A DNA stretch of 64,000 nucleotides from an uncultured Acetatifactor sp. (GTDB taxonomy: Bacteria > Bacillota > Clostridia > Lachnospirales > Lachnospiraceae): the NCBI GenBank assembly GCA_910579755.1, contig CAJTVB010000009.1, forward strand, positions 62,001 through 126,000, written 5' to 3'. The notes under the pieces were generated by a model that worked only from the letters and a program-made list of their open reading frames with translations, was not told the DNA's origin and made no database searches. This document shows, piece after piece, positions 1-8,229 of this stretch. Numbering within the stretch: position 1 is the stretch's first letter; the number at the start of each line of letters is the position of its first letter. A program made the translations under genes and the position numbers.

Positions 1-645
1 GAGGTCAAGGTGGAAAGTCATGTGCTGCGCTATTGGGAGGAGGAACTGCATCTTCCCATTAAACGCAATGAGCTGGGGCACCGCTACTATACAGAGGAGG
101 ATGTGGAGCGTTTTAAGCAGATCAAGGGAATGAAAGAGAGGGGCTTGCAGTTGAAGGCGATTAAAATGATTCTGAAAAACGGAAAGCTGGATGTGCTGAC
201 ACCGGAAACTCAAAAGGAGGAATACCAGAAAGCCGGGAACCAATATGATGAGGAGGCGGCGGGGAGAGAAACAACGGAGACAGAAACGGTGGGAACAGAA
301 GCAGAAGGGCCGGAGGGAGGGCTTGCCATTGATATTGTGGACAGCAGGGCCGGCCAGGTGGCAGCGGAGAGCAGGGAGGATAAGTCCAGACGCCTGCAAT
401 GGCTTCTGCAGCAGCTGATTCGGGAGACTCTCCAGGAAAATAACAGCCAGCTCTGCAGGGAAATCAAGGAAAGCGTAGTGAAGGAGCTGGATTATCAGTT
501 TCGGATGCAGGAGGAACGGGAGGAAGCCCGGGATAAAATGCTTGCGGCCCGGGACGAGCAATATTATAAAAAAATGGACGAGCTTCTTCGGAAGAAGAGC
601 AGAAACAAGTTCTCGCTGAAGAAAAAGAGAAAAGGCACTTCTTGA
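1..645 (+). CDS. MerR-type helix-turn-helix coiled-coil protein (5' partial)
   Basis: The reading frame is open from the first base, so the true start lies upstream of the window. The visible N-terminus (HVLRYWEEEL, then RNELGHRYYTEEDV) is the second helix and wing region of a MerR-family DNA-binding domain, the part that follows the recognition helix. After about residue 70 there is no effector-binding domain. Instead there is a charged, Glu-rich linker and a long predicted coiled coil (about residues 120-190) with a Lys-rich tail. This layout resembles RacA-like or other DNA-anchoring MerR relatives more than metal- or drug-sensing MerR activators. Its target is not evident. A GTG at position 10 could be read as a start but would delete half the HTH. 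It ends in a hairpin shared with the convergent ferredoxin gene. Confidence 0.75.
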   Translation, partial: EVKVESHVLRYWEEELHLPIKRNELGHRYYTEEDVERFKQIKGMKERGLQLKAIKMILKNGKLDVLTPETQKEEYQKAGNQYDEEAAGRETTETETVGTEAEGPEGGLAIDIVDSRAGQVAAESREDKSRRLQWLLQQLIRETLQENNSQLCREIKESVVKELDYQFRMQEEREEARDKMLAARDEQYYKKMDELLRKKSRNKFSLKKKRKGTS

Positions 646-658
646 AGAAGCGCCTTTT
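630..658. terminator. Bidirectional terminator-like hairpin
   Basis: AAAAGGC at 630-636 pairs with GCCTTTT at 652-658, and an inner CTTC/GAAG stem is separated from it by one mismatch. The hairpin carries an A-run on one side and a T-run on the other. It overlaps the stop codon of the MerR-like gene and lies 30 bp from the end of the convergent ferredoxin gene, so it can serve both. Confidence 0.6.
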
Positions 659-688
659 CAGTGTATTATTTGTAAAAAGCCATCTGCC

Positions 689-859
689 TTATTCTTCGGA
701 AATGGCTCCGGTAGGGCACTGACCTGCACAGCTGCCGCAGCTGATGCACTTGTCAGCATCGATTTCAAACTTGCCGTCCCCCATGCTGATAGCTCCTACA
801 GGGCATGTTCCCTCGCACGCGCCGCAGCTTACGCAAGCATCACCAATTACAAATGCCAT
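689..859 (-). CDS. 2[4Fe-4S] ferredoxin, 56 aa
   Basis: This small electron carrier has two CxxCxxCxxxCP cluster motifs (Cys 9, 12, 15, 19 and Cys 38, 41, 44, 48) and the usual pseudo-twofold symmetry of clostridial ferredoxins. The length of 56 residues is normal for the family. The start is fixed by a strong AAGGAGG ribosome site just upstream of the ATG. It follows the PFL activase in the same direction, with about 85 bp between them. It may supply low-potential electrons to radical-SAM or other iron-sulfur enzymes, but a dedicated role with the activase is only inferred from position. Confidence 0.9.
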   Translation of the reverse strand: MAFVIGDACVSCGACEGTCPVGAISMGDGKFEIDADKCISCGSCAGQCPTGAISEE

Positions 860-944
860 GATCTTATCCTCCTTACTGTTTGATACAAATTTATCAATAC
901 CTTATTCATTGTAATATAAAAGACAGGGGAATACAAGAGCAAAA

Positions 945-1697
945 TCATAAAATTTCGCGTCTCTTTTTTATCCCCTCCAGAATCACCTTTTTCTTTTCCA
1001 GGAGCTTATCCTTGTCCATGGGAGGAACCCCTTTCAGCTTATATTCCATACCCAGATTCTGGTATTTTTTTTCTCCCATGGTATGGTATGGAAGCACATC
1101 CAGAGCCTTCAGATTGCTGAACTGCCCAATAAAATATCCCAGGTCAAAAAGATATTTGTCGTCATCTGTGATTCCGGGAACCACCACATGCCGGATCCAC
1201 ATATCAACATGCTTGTCATTTAAGTATTCTGCGAATTTCAGAATGTTTGTGTTGGGCTGCTGGGTCAGATCTTTGTGCTTTTCGGGATCGATATGCTTGA
1301 TGTCCAGCATTACCAGGTCCGTGAGCTCCATAAGCCGGGCCAGCTTTTCCTGCTGAACCGCACTGTCAGGATTGTAGGCAATGCCTGAGGAATCGATACA
1401 GGTGTGAATATTCTTTTCCTTTGCCAGAGTAAACAGGTCGATCATAAAGTCGATCTGCATCAGGGGCTCTCCTCCGGTGACGGTGATTCCGCCTCCGTTG
1501 GCATAGAACGCACTGTTTCTTTCATACTGCTCGATAATATAGGAGGGCTCCATCAGAGTGCCTCCGTTCATGTCCCAGGTATCGGGGTTATGGCAGTAGG
1601 CGCAGCGCATGGGGCAGCCCTGAACAAACACCACAAAACGGGTACCGGGACCGTCTACGGTGCCGAAGCTCTCCAGAGAGTGGATTCTTCCTTGCAT
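945..1697 (-). CDS. pflA: Pyruvate formate-lyase activating enzyme, 250 aa
   Basis: This radical-SAM enzyme abstracts a hydrogen from the conserved glycine of pyruvate formate-lyase to create the glycyl radical. The cluster motif CxxxCxxC is at Cys 28, 32 and 35 (GCPMRCAYCHNPDTW), followed by the GGE-type SAM-binding motif (VTGGEPL). The length matches E. coli PflA (about 246 aa). An in-frame ATG 57 bp further upstream exists, but the chosen ATG has a good AAGGAG site (GAAAGGAGATATTGAA) and begins right at the family N-terminus (GRIHSLESFGTVDGPG). It is the fourth gene of the PFL operon and is separated from the glycyl-radical subunit gene by a perfect 9-bp hairpin. Its substrate here should be the 80-aa subunit, because the large PFL protein lacks the glycine. 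Confidence 0.95.
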   Translation of the reverse strand: MQGRIHSLESFGTVDGPGTRFVVFVQGCPMRCAYCHNPDTWDMNGGTLMEPSYIIEQYERNSAFYANGGGITVTGGEPLMQIDFMIDLFTLAKEKNIHTCIDSSGIAYNPDSAVQQEKLARLMELTDLVMLDIKHIDPEKHKDLTQQPNTNILKFAEYLNDKHVDMWIRHVVVPGITDDDKYLFDLGYFIGQFSNLKALDVLPYHTMGEKKYQNLGMEYKLKGVPPMDKDKLLEKKKVILEGIKKRREIL

Positions 1698-1757
1698 TTC
1701 AATATCTCCTTTCGGGCGGAAGTGTAGATTCCCGCGGGGACTTTGATTAGTCAAAGA

Positions 1758-1777
1758 ACCCGCTCAAATGAGCGGGT
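1758..1777 (-). terminator. Hairpin between glycyl-radical subunit gene and pflA
   Basis: ACCCGCTCA (1758-1766) and TGAGCGGGT (1769-1777) form a perfect 9-bp stem with a 2-nt spacer. On the minus strand it is followed by TCTTTG, a short interrupted U-tract. It is probably a leaky terminator or an mRNA 3'-end stabiliser that lowers pflA expression relative to the PFL subunits. Confidence 0.6.
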
Positions 1778-1802
1778 CCCTTCATTTCTTTCACACACAG
1801 GA

Positions 1803-2045
1803 TCAGATTGCCTCATGGAAGGTACGAGAGATAACGTCAGCCTGCTGCTCCGGTGTCAGCTTGATAAAGTTCACAGCGTATCCGGATACGCGGATGGTCA
1901 GCTGAGGATAGTTCTCGGGATGCTTCTGAGCATCCAGTAAGGTGTCTCTGTTCAGAACATTTACATTCAGATGATGGCCGCCTTTGGTTGCATAGCCATC
2001 CAGTAAGTTTACCAGGTTGTCAACCTGTGCAGAATTTGTTGCCAT
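1803..2045 (-). CDS. Stand-alone glycyl-radical subunit of pyruvate formate-lyase, 80 aa
   Basis: The protein matches only the C-terminal end of PFL: a helix and loop ([18 protein letters not shown]), then the glycyl-radical loop RVSGYAV with the radical Gly at residue 55, then the terminal helix. It resembles E. coli GrcA/YfiD, the spare-part PFL C-terminus, but is shorter. It also differs in context, because the adjacent large PFL protein has no such domain of its own, so this should be an obligate catalytic subunit and not a repair part. It has its own strong AAGGAGG site and ATG, so it is not a frameshift remnant. It lies between two mRNA hairpins (2082-2109 and 1758-1777), suggesting separately tuned expression. 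The function in PFL catalysis follows from the family; the two-subunit arrangement is read from the sequence. Confidence 0.88.
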   Translation of the reverse strand: MATNSAQVDNLVNLLDGYATKGGHHLNVNVLNRDTLLDAQKHPENYPQLTIRVSGYAVNFIKLTPEQQADVISRTFHEAI

Positions 2046-2081
2046 GATGATTTTCCTCCTTGTTTAATAGAAGATATAGCA

Positions 2082-2109
2082 CCGGGGAGCGGCAGAGGCC
2101 GCTCTCCGG
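2082..2109 (-). other. Strong mRNA hairpin upstream of the glycyl-radical subunit
   Basis: A 12-bp stem (2082-2093 with 2098-2109, one G-T wobble) with a 4-nt loop sits between the 67-aa gene and the ribosome site of the 80-aa gene. No U-run follows on the minus strand, so it is not a standard terminator. A processing or 5'-stabilising role is inferred. Confidence 0.7.
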
Positions 2110-2134
2110 AAAGGTTACTGTTCAGAGAGCCGGA

Positions 2135-2338
2135 TTATTTGAAATCGTCCAGTCCCTGTTCTAAGGTGGGTACACTGCAGGCCAGCGGAGTTCTGGAACA
2201 ATCCGTACAGCCCATTGTCTGGACGTTCTTTGACTGACCGGCTTCCTGGTCGCAGTCCACATTTACATGCCCTACGCCTTCGGTCATGCCGGAATCCAGC
2301 ATTTTCACAAGATCATCGATCATTTTTTCTTCGTCCAT
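2135..2338 (-). CDS. Cys-containing small protein resembling half of a glycyl-radical domain, 67 aa
   Basis: I do not recognise a named family. The first half (IDDLVKMLDSGMTEGVGHVNVD) can be laid beside the start of the neighbouring glycyl-radical subunit ([22 protein letters not shown]). The second half has lost the radical loop and instead carries Cys 44, 47 and 54 (GCTDCSRTPLACS), with another Cys at 29. The gene has its own AGGAG ribosome site and lies between the PFL core gene and the glycyl-radical subunit gene, so it is expressed with both. A role as a metal- or thiol-bearing partner, docking competitor or protector of PFL is possible but is inference only. Confidence 0.75.
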   Translation of the reverse strand: MDEEKMIDDLVKMLDSGMTEGVGHVNVDCDQEAGQSKNVQTMGCTDCSRTPLACSVPTLEQGLDDFK

Positions 2339-2351
2339 TACAGTTCTCCTG

Positions 2352-4391
2352 TTATTTGTTCAGATCCAGTTCGATGTCTCCGGCAAATACCTGATCCTCT
2401 TTTCCGAGAGCTCCGGGGATGATGGTGAAGGTATTGGAAATACCATCCTGCGCATCATTGAACGGAAGCTTGGATACGGAAGACAGGGATGCTACTGCAC
2501 CGTGGGTGTCACGGCCGTGCATGGGGTTGGCGCCGGGAGCAAAAGGCTGGCCCTTTTTACGTCCATCGGGAGTATTACCGGTAGCCTTACCATAGGTAAC
2601 GTTGGAGGTAATGGTCAGGATGGAGGTGGTAGGAACGCCGTTCCTGTAGGTGTGGTGTCTTCTGATAGCGGTCATGAACTTATGCACGATCTCCTGTGCA
2701 ATCTCGTCCACGCGGTCATCATCGTTTCCGTATTTCGGGAAGTCGCCGGTGGTCTTGAAATCAACGATAATACCGTCCTCATCGCGGACTACTTCTACCT
2801 TGGCATACTTGATGGCAGACAGAGAGTCGGCTACGATGGAAAGGCCGGCCACACCGGTTGCAAAGTATCTCTTTACATCTCTGTCATGAAGAGCCATCTC
2901 CGCTCTCTCATAACAGTATTTGTCATGCATATAGTGGATGATATTCAGGGTGTTGACATAAACGTCAGCCTGCCACTCCAGCATGTCAATGAATTTGCTC
3001 ATAACATCATCATAATCCAGCACATCGCCTTCCACGGGACGGTATTTGGGGCCGACCTGTTTCTTGGTGACTTCATCCACGCCGCCGTTCAGAGCATACA
3101 GCAGACACTTTGCCACATTGGCGCGGGCGCCGAAGAACTGCATTTCCTTACCGATAACCATGGAGGATACGCAGCAGGCAATGCCGTAATCGTCGCCATG
3201 GGTGGCTCTCATCAGATCATCGTTCTCATACTGAATGGAAGAAGTCTGGATGGACATCTTCGCGCAGTATTTCTTCCAGCTGGCCGGAAGCCTGGTGGAC
3301 CACAGAACGGTCAGGTTCGGCTCGGGAGAAGGCCCAAGGTTGGTCAGGGTGTTCAGGTAACGGAAGCTCATTCTGGTAACCATATGTCTGCCGTCTACGC
3401 CCACGCCTGCCAGCGACTCGGTTACCCATACGGGATCGCCGGCAAAGATCTGGTTGTACTCGGGGGTACGGGCAAACTTGATCAGACGCAGCTTCATGAT
3501 GAAGTGGTCAACAAACTCCTGAATCTGCTCCTCGGTGAAGGTACCGTTCTTTAAATCTCTCTCAGCATAGATATCAAGGAAGGTGGAGGTACGTCCCAGG
3601 GACATAGCAGCACCGTTCTGCTCCTTTACGGCGCACAGATATCCGAAATACACAGCCTGAATGGCTTCCTGTACGTTGGAGGCGGGCTTGGAGATATCGC
3701 ATCCGTAGGAAGCAGCCATTTCCTTCATCATCTTCAGGGCTACGATCTGCTCGGAAATTTCCTCGCGCAGGCGGATCACGTCGTCGGTCATTACACGGCC
3801 GGTAGAATCCTTCTGATCCTGCTTGTCCTCGATCAGCCTGTCGATACCGTACAGGGCAACACGTCTGTAATCGCCGATGATACGTCCGCGGCCATAGGCA
3901 TCGGGAAGTCCGGTGATGATATGGGAAGAACGGCAGGCTCTCATCTCCTGATTGTAAGCATCAAAGCAGCCTGCGTTGTGTGTTTTTCTGTGCGTGGAGA
4001 AAAACTCGGAAATTTCAGGGTCCACTTCATATCCGTTGTCGGAGCAGGCCTTTTCTGCCATACGGATACCACCGTAGGGCTGTAAGGAACGCTTGAAGGG
4101 CTTGTCGGTCTGGAAGCCTACGATCGTCTCCTTGCTCTTGTCAAGGTATCCGGGGCCATGAGAGGTGATGGTAGAAACGACCTTGGTGTCCATATCAAGC
4201 ACACCGCCTGCTTCTCTCTCCTTCTTCTGCAGGTCAAGCACCTGCGCCCACAGATCCTTTGTGTTCTGGGTAGGGCCGGCCAGGAAGCTCTCATCTCCGT
4301 CGTAGGGATGATAGTTTCTCTGGATGAAGTCGCGGACATTGACTTCTTTGTCCCATTTGCCTGTTACAAAATCTGTCCATTCTGGTCTCAT
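2352..4391 (-). CDS. pflB: Pyruvate formate-lyase core subunit lacking the glycyl-radical domain, 679 aa
   Basis: This is formate C-acetyltransferase, which converts pyruvate and CoA to acetyl-CoA and formate. It aligns along its length with E. coli PflB (760 aa), including the catalytic Cys-Cys pair at residues 406-407 ([13 protein letters not shown]). It stops after [15 protein letters not shown], exactly where the C-terminal glycyl-radical domain should begin. That domain is encoded as the separate 80-aa gene two cistrons downstream. The start has a GGAGG site and lies below a consensus promoter (4463-4491). It heads a four-gene operon ending with pflA. The reading frame is intact with no sign of degeneration, so the shortening looks stable. 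Confidence 0.92.
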   Translation of the reverse strand: MRPEWTDFVTGKWDKEVNVRDFIQRNYHPYDGDESFLAGPTQNTKDLWAQVLDLQKKEREAGGVLDMDTKVVSTITSHGPGYLDKSKETIVGFQTDKPFKRSLQPYGGIRMAEKACSDNGYEVDPEISEFFSTHRKTHNAGCFDAYNQEMRACRSSHIITGLPDAYGRGRIIGDYRRVALYGIDRLIEDKQDQKDSTGRVMTDDVIRLREEISEQIVALKMMKEMAASYGCDISKPASNVQEAIQAVYFGYLCAVKEQNGAAMSLGRTSTFLDIYAERDLKNGTFTEEQIQEFVDHFIMKLRLIKFARTPEYNQIFAGDPVWVTESLAGVGVDGRHMVTRMSFRYLNTLTNLGPSPEPNLTVLWSTRLPASWKKYCAKMSIQTSSIQYENDDLMRATHGDDYGIACCVSSMVIGKEMQFFGARANVAKCLLYALNGGVDEVTKKQVGPKYRPVEGDVLDYDDVMSKFIDMLEWQADVYVNTLNIIHYMHDKYCYERAEMALHDRDVKRYFATGVAGLSIVADSLSAIKYAKVEVVRDEDGIIVDFKTTGDFPKYGNDDDRVDEIAQEIVHKFMTAIRRHHTYRNGVPTTSILTITSNVTYGKATGNTPDGRKKGQPFAPGANPMHGRDTHGAVASLSSVSKLPFNDAQDGISNTFTIIPGALGKEDQVFAGDIELDLNK

Positions 4392-4462
4392 TTTGAAAAA
4401 GCCTCCTATCAGAATTTGAATTAGTATAAGGGTAAAATCCAGGACCGCTAATCCTTAAGCCT

Positions 4463-4491
4463 ATTATATGAAAAACGTTGTGCGCAGTCAA
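4463..4491 (-). promoter_or_regulatory. Promoter of the PFL operon
   Basis: On the minus strand TTGACT (4486-4491), a 17-bp spacer and a perfect TATAAT (4463-4468) lie about 70 bp upstream of the pflB start codon. The 4392-4754 gap holds this promoter and the divergent DUF1858 promoter; I saw no other gene in it and no clear Rex or FNR palindrome. Confidence 0.8.
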
Positions 4492-4624
4492 GGAGTGAAA
4501 GTGTACTTTTTCCGATACAAAGGCTGATATTTCCAGTATTTTTTAAAAATTCAGAGGATTTTGGAGGGATGAACTGTTTCTTATGTTTATTGTATTTGCT
4601 GTTACTTTTTATATTCGGAATAAC

Positions 4625-4653
4625 TTGTCAGATTCGGGGGAATGTATTATACT
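4625..4653 (+). promoter_or_regulatory. Promoter of the DUF1858 gene
   Basis: TTGTCA (4625-4630), a 17-bp spacer and TATACT (4648-4653) lie about 100 bp upstream of the DUF1858 start and point away from the PFL promoter. Confidence 0.7.
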
Positions 4654-4754
4654 GGAAAGCGCAATGACGCCGGAAGGCGGGAAACCAAAGGGATGAAGGA
4701 TTCCGGGCAGAGAATGACATGTGCAGAACTGCGGGATCCGGGAAGGAGAATACA

Positions 4755-4946
4755 ATGAGCGGGATCACAAAGGAAATGACAATAGGCGAAATTCTTCGCA
4801 CAAATCCGGATGTGGCGCCGGTGCTGATGGAGGCAGGCATGCATTGCCTGGGATGTCCTTCCGCACAGGGCGAATCTCTGGAGGAGGCGGCCATGGTCCA
4901 TGGTATTGATGTGGACGAGCTGATGAAGGCGATCCAGGAGCTGTGA
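4755..4946 (+). CDS. DUF1858 domain protein, 63 aa
   Basis: This is a small cytoplasmic protein of the DUF1858 type, found in anaerobes as a stand-alone protein or fused to redox and iron-sulfur proteins. The features seen are the [20 protein letters not shown] helix region and the CxxC pair at Cys 31 and 34 (HCLGCPSA), followed by a short helical tail. The function is not established; a redox or sulfur-related role is usually suggested. The start is the ATG after GGAAGGAG; an in-frame codon upstream has no ribosome site. It is transcribed divergently from the PFL operon from its own promoter. A GC-rich inverted repeat (4990-4996 with 5007-5013) follows it without a U-run. Confidence 0.85.
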   Translation: MSGITKEMTIGEILRTNPDVAPVLMEAGMHCLGCPSAQGESLEEAAMVHGIDVDELMKAIQEL

Positions 4947-5016
4947 GGGGCCTGCGTTTAATCGGCTTTGGCTTATAGTGCTTTTTGGGGCGGCGCGGCT
5001 TTGGCTGCGCCGCATG

Positions 5017-6243
5017 CTAATGGAACAGTCCTCCCTGCATCAGGATCCGGAAGTAATCAATTCCGCAGACTAAATGCAGGCTGTAAATTCCCCACTGAAC
5101 TGTCAGCTGCCAGGCGGGCTGTCTGCGCTTCAGGGTATTTTGCACCAGAACGATTAAGCTTGCAGTATAGGAAAAAAACAGACCATACATATATCCCCAG
5201 GAAAAGTTCACATGGGGCAGTCGATATCCCTTTTCATACAGGAACAACAATGTGAGAAGGCCGGCCAGATAGAACTGCCAGGAAAATTTCAACAGGCCGG
5301 GCACCTGCCTGTGAGCCAGGGCAAACAGAAGCACTGCCAGCGGGAAAGCCATTGCCAGCAGGATGGACAGGGGAATGTGATCAGAGACTGTGGACCAGGC
5401 GGTGAGAAAACCGAAGCCTATGCCGCTTCCGGTTTTGCTGTCAGGCCGAAAGACATTTCCAAACTGGTACAGCAGTACCAGAAAGGTGGGAATGAACCAT
5501 ACCCCCATTTGGAAGAAAGCCTTAATCTGCCGAAAACGGCAGGACAAAAGCCGCCACAGCATAATGATTCCGGCGGTGCCTGCCAGCACCAGGGTAAAGC
5601 TGGGCTTTGTCAGGGTGGAAAGGAGCAGGCAGAGGGAAAAACATAGGTATTTGGGGTGGAACCAGCGGTCTTCCTTTTCATAAAAGGTCAAAATATCTGC
5701 AAACAGAAAGAAGGCCGGAATGGAAAAGGGGCGCGCGGCCAAATAGGTGGCATTGTGGTATGGATTGGGTGTGAAGGTTCCCAGATAGCGATGCAGAAAA
5801 TCTTCCCCTGGGGGATGATATTGGCCCAGCCAGGTAAGAGGGTACAGCATAGATGCCAACAACAATGAGAAGACTAACAGAGAGGACAGCATCCCTCTCT
5901 TTGCATTTCCGGCAGTCCGTACCTGAAGACTGCGGTCAAAATAATATTTCAGGACAAAGGGTGTCAGGCCGTTCCACAGAGTCACGGCCAGAGCCATGGC
6001 ATGGGCCGGCGAGGTAAAGAACAGGAAAAGCTTTCCCGTGAGAAACAGAATGGGATAGGGGAAATCATAACCGGTATCCTGGCCCTGCATATGGGCGATA
6101 TATGGAAGAATATCGGAAGGATAGTTACCGCCGTATCTGACGGACTGGCGGTGAAACAAGAACAGGGTTGCAGCCAGATACGCCGACAGCAGGAGAAAAA
6201 AGACGAAAAGGTTCTGCATATGGATTCTTTTTCTGACAGTCAT
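5017..6243 (-). CDS. Polytopic membrane protein, GT-C-like, 408 aa
   Basis: I do not recognise a named family. The protein has about ten hydrophobic segments across its whole length, and a first extracellular loop with YGGNYPSDILPYIAHMQG, a position where GT-C sugar transferases often carry acidic residues. No signal peptide beyond the first membrane helix is seen. The start is the ATG 8 nt after GGAGG; a TTG two codons earlier is less likely. It has its own consensus promoter (6282-6310) and is divergent from the large glycan locus on its right, so it probably belongs to the same surface-polymer theme. A glycosyltransferase using a polyprenyl-phosphate sugar is the best guess. Confidence 0.6.
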   Translation of the reverse strand: MTVRKRIHMQNLFVFFLLLSAYLAATLFLFHRQSVRYGGNYPSDILPYIAHMQGQDTGYDFPYPILFLTGKLFLFFTSPAHAMALAVTLWNGLTPFVLKYYFDRSLQVRTAGNAKRGMLSSLLVFSLLLASMLYPLTWLGQYHPPGEDFLHRYLGTFTPNPYHNATYLAARPFSIPAFFLFADILTFYEKEDRWFHPKYLCFSLCLLLSTLTKPSFTLVLAGTAGIIMLWRLLSCRFRQIKAFFQMGVWFIPTFLVLLYQFGNVFRPDSKTGSGIGFGFLTAWSTVSDHIPLSILLAMAFPLAVLLFALAHRQVPGLLKFSWQFYLAGLLTLLFLYEKGYRLPHVNFSWGYMYGLFFSYTASLIVLVQNTLKRRQPAWQLTVQWGIYSLHLVCGIDYFRILMQGGLFH

Positions 6244-6281
6244 GGACAATGCCTCCCTGATGTTTTGTTAATAATTTGTAT

Positions 6282-6310
6282 ATTATAGCAGAAACGGCGC
6301 AGGATGCCAA
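6282..6310 (-). promoter_or_regulatory. Promoter of the 408-aa membrane protein
   Basis: On the minus strand TTGGCA (6305-6310), a 17-bp spacer and a perfect TATAAT (6282-6287) lie about 40 bp before the start codon. Confidence 0.75.
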
Positions 6311-6379
6311 GTGAAAACCGCAGCTATTGGTGAAGGAAGAAACAGGAAAGTTTAAGAGGCAGCAGACGGGAGCTGAAGT

Positions 6380-8128
6380 ATGAGGGCGAAGATGGCAAGG
6401 AGCAGAGAGCTGATCAGAAAAATAGATAAAGGCATTATGAGGCTGGATCAGCTTCCGCTATGGTGGGTGGGGGCGATTCTGGCGGTGGCAGTATTCATTC
6501 CGTTTTTCATTTTGGGGGAAGGCAGCGTGTTTCCCATACATGATCAGCTGGATGAGACTATTATGGCATATGTATTAAATGCCAGACATTTATGGGAAAA
6601 AACGGCCTTTTTTCCGGAACTTTTGGGAGGTATTCCGGTCAGCGGCATGCAGCCCTCGGCAGTACTTTTCATTCCGCTCTATGCCGTTCTGCCTGCGCTG
6701 ACGGCCTTTTTGATTCAATATCTGATTGTATTTCTGGCGGGCTTTTTTGGTATGTATCTTTGTGTAAAGAAGCTCACCGGCAGCAGCATTCTGGCGGTGA
6801 TGACAGGCGGGCTTTTCTGTATGCTGCCATTTCAGCCCATATATGGCCTTTCCGTCGCAGGAGTGCCCTTACTGCTTTGGTGTTTTTTATGCCTGTATCA
6901 GGAGAAGCATATTGTATTGAGCTTCCTCCTGATTTTATTTTTTGGCCTTAGTACACATCTTGTGCTGATCGGATATGCGGTTTTAGGCTTTTGGGCGCTG
7001 GCCATTTTCATCATGCTCCTGCGAAAGAAAAGAAACAAATGGATTCTCTTCGGATTCTGCTGGCTGACAGGGATTTATCTTGTGGTAAACCACAGCCTTT
7101 TTTTGGAGCTGGTGCTGGGAAGCGCCGGTTATGTAAGTCATCGGGAGGAGCTGGTCAATGAGGCAGCGCCTTTTTGGAGCACGGTCCGGGAGGTTTTTAT
7201 AAACAGCGCACAGCATGCAGATTCCCTTCACAGATATTTGATTCTTCCTATTCTGCTGATGGCGGCAGCGGGGGCAGCTGTCTATAAGAAAGCCGATAAT
7301 GAATGGAAAAAACGCTATTTGTGGATTCTGGCCGGGCTGGCACTGTTGATAGGCATTGCATTTTTTTATGGGTTCTGCAGGTGGCAGCCGGTGGTGGATT
7401 TTAAGAACGGCTGTCAGGGATTTTTGCGGTACTTTCAGGCAGAACGGTTATACTGGCTGTATCCGTCCCTGTGGTATCTGGAATTTGCACTGTGTCTGTC
7501 TTTGTGGTGGGGGCGGGGGACCTGGCAGGGATTTAAGCTTTTGGTATTTTTTCTGCTTGCACTTCCCACGCTGGGAGAGGTCAAAGAGAATTCCTATTTT
7601 TATCTGAATGTGAATCAGATCAATAATGGCTCCGGCATCACAGGCTACATTTCCTGGGAAAGCTATTATGCTGAGGATCTGATGCAGTTGCTGGAGGATG
7701 AGATCGGAAGGGATATGAAGGATTATCGGGTGGTTCATCTGGGGATGAGCCCGGCGCCGGCTCTGATGCATGGTTTTTACACAGCGGACGGATACTCCAA
7801 CAATTATCCTTTGACATATAAGCGGCGCTTTCGGAGAGTTATCGAAAAAGAGCTGGAGAAAAACCCCGAGACGGCGGCATATTTTGACACCTGGGGAAGC
7901 CGGTGTTATCTGTTTAATTCCTGTACGGGAATTGCCTGGATGCTGGGAAAGGACATGGGGATTGTTTACCAGGGGCTGGAGATCGACACGGAGGCACTGC
8001 GGAAATTGGAATGTGAGTATGTTTTTTCCGCCGGAGCAGTAGAAAACGCGGAGGAGCTTGGATGGAAGCTGAGGGGATATTTTGAAACCGAAAAAAGCTA
8101 TTGGGGTGTATGGATGTATGAACTGTAA
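6380..8128 (+). CDS. Polytopic membrane protein, DUF6044-like, 582 aa
   Basis: This is a large integral membrane protein with about ten hydrophobic helices, then a soluble C-terminal region of about 180 residues. The first extracellular loop has FPIHDQLDETIMAY, with paired acidic residues typical of GT-C-fold enzymes. It is clearly a paralog of the protein at 22332-24140: both share the HDQLD loop, the GMYL helix, and a C-terminal stretch HGFY..DGYSNNY followed by W G.RCYLF. From memory this corresponds to the DUF6044 family, whose activity is unknown. It starts the plus-strand glycan operon. Transfer of a lipid-linked sugar outside the membrane is inferred. Confidence 0.7.
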   Translation: MRAKMARSRELIRKIDKGIMRLDQLPLWWVGAILAVAVFIPFFILGEGSVFPIHDQLDETIMAYVLNARHLWEKTAFFPELLGGIPVSGMQPSAVLFIPLYAVLPALTAFLIQYLIVFLAGFFGMYLCVKKLTGSSILAVMTGGLFCMLPFQPIYGLSVAGVPLLLWCFLCLYQEKHIVLSFLLILFFGLSTHLVLIGYAVLGFWALAIFIMLLRKKRNKWILFGFCWLTGIYLVVNHSLFLELVLGSAGYVSHREELVNEAAPFWSTVREVFINSAQHADSLHRYLILPILLMAAAGAAVYKKADNEWKKRYLWILAGLALLIGIAFFYGFCRWQPVVDFKNGCQGFLRYFQAERLYWLYPSLWYLEFALCLSLWWGRGTWQGFKLLVFFLLALPTLGEVKENSYFYLNVNQINNGSGITGYISWESYYAEDLMQLLEDEIGRDMKDYRVVHLGMSPAPALMHGFYTADGYSNNYPLTYKRRFRRVIEKELEKNPETAAYFDTWGSRCYLFNSCTGIAWMLGKDMGIVYQGLEIDTEALRKLECEYVFSAGAVENAEELGWKLRGYFETEKSYWGVWMYEL

Positions 8129-8156
8129 CAGGGCCTGCAGGAAGAAAGCGGCTTGC

Positions 8157-8185
8157 TTTACACATATTTGAAAGTGTGATAAGAT
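8157..8185 (+). promoter_or_regulatory. Possible promoter before the GT52-like gene
   Basis: TTTACA (8157-8162), a 17-bp spacer and TAAGAT (8180-8185) lie in the 100-bp gap between the DUF6044-like and GT52-like genes. The match is fair, and the genes could equally be co-transcribed from upstream. Confidence 0.4.
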
Positions 8186-8229
8186 AATGGCCATGACGGA
8201 GTTTGGAAAGTATAAGACAGGGAATTTTA

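Noticed and set aside
880..897. Inverted repeat TTGATA-N6-TATCAA upstream of the ferredoxin gene, like an FNR box
   Set aside because: FNR sites have a 4-bp gap between TTGAT and ATCAA; here the gap is 8 bp, and the site lies just before the ribosome site and not over a clear promoter.
2046..2351. Frameshift as the explanation for the split PFL
   Set aside because: The pieces are separated by a whole extra gene and each has its own ribosome site and start codon, so no single or double frameshift would restore one frame.
2286..3554. Long plus-strand open frame opposite pflB
   Set aside because: It is antisense to conserved PFL coding sequence and has no domain signature.
4990..5013. GC-rich inverted repeat after the DUF1858 gene as a terminator
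   Set aside because: The T-run precedes and does not follow the stem on the plus strand, and an A-run follows it on the minus strand, so neither strand gives a normal terminator.
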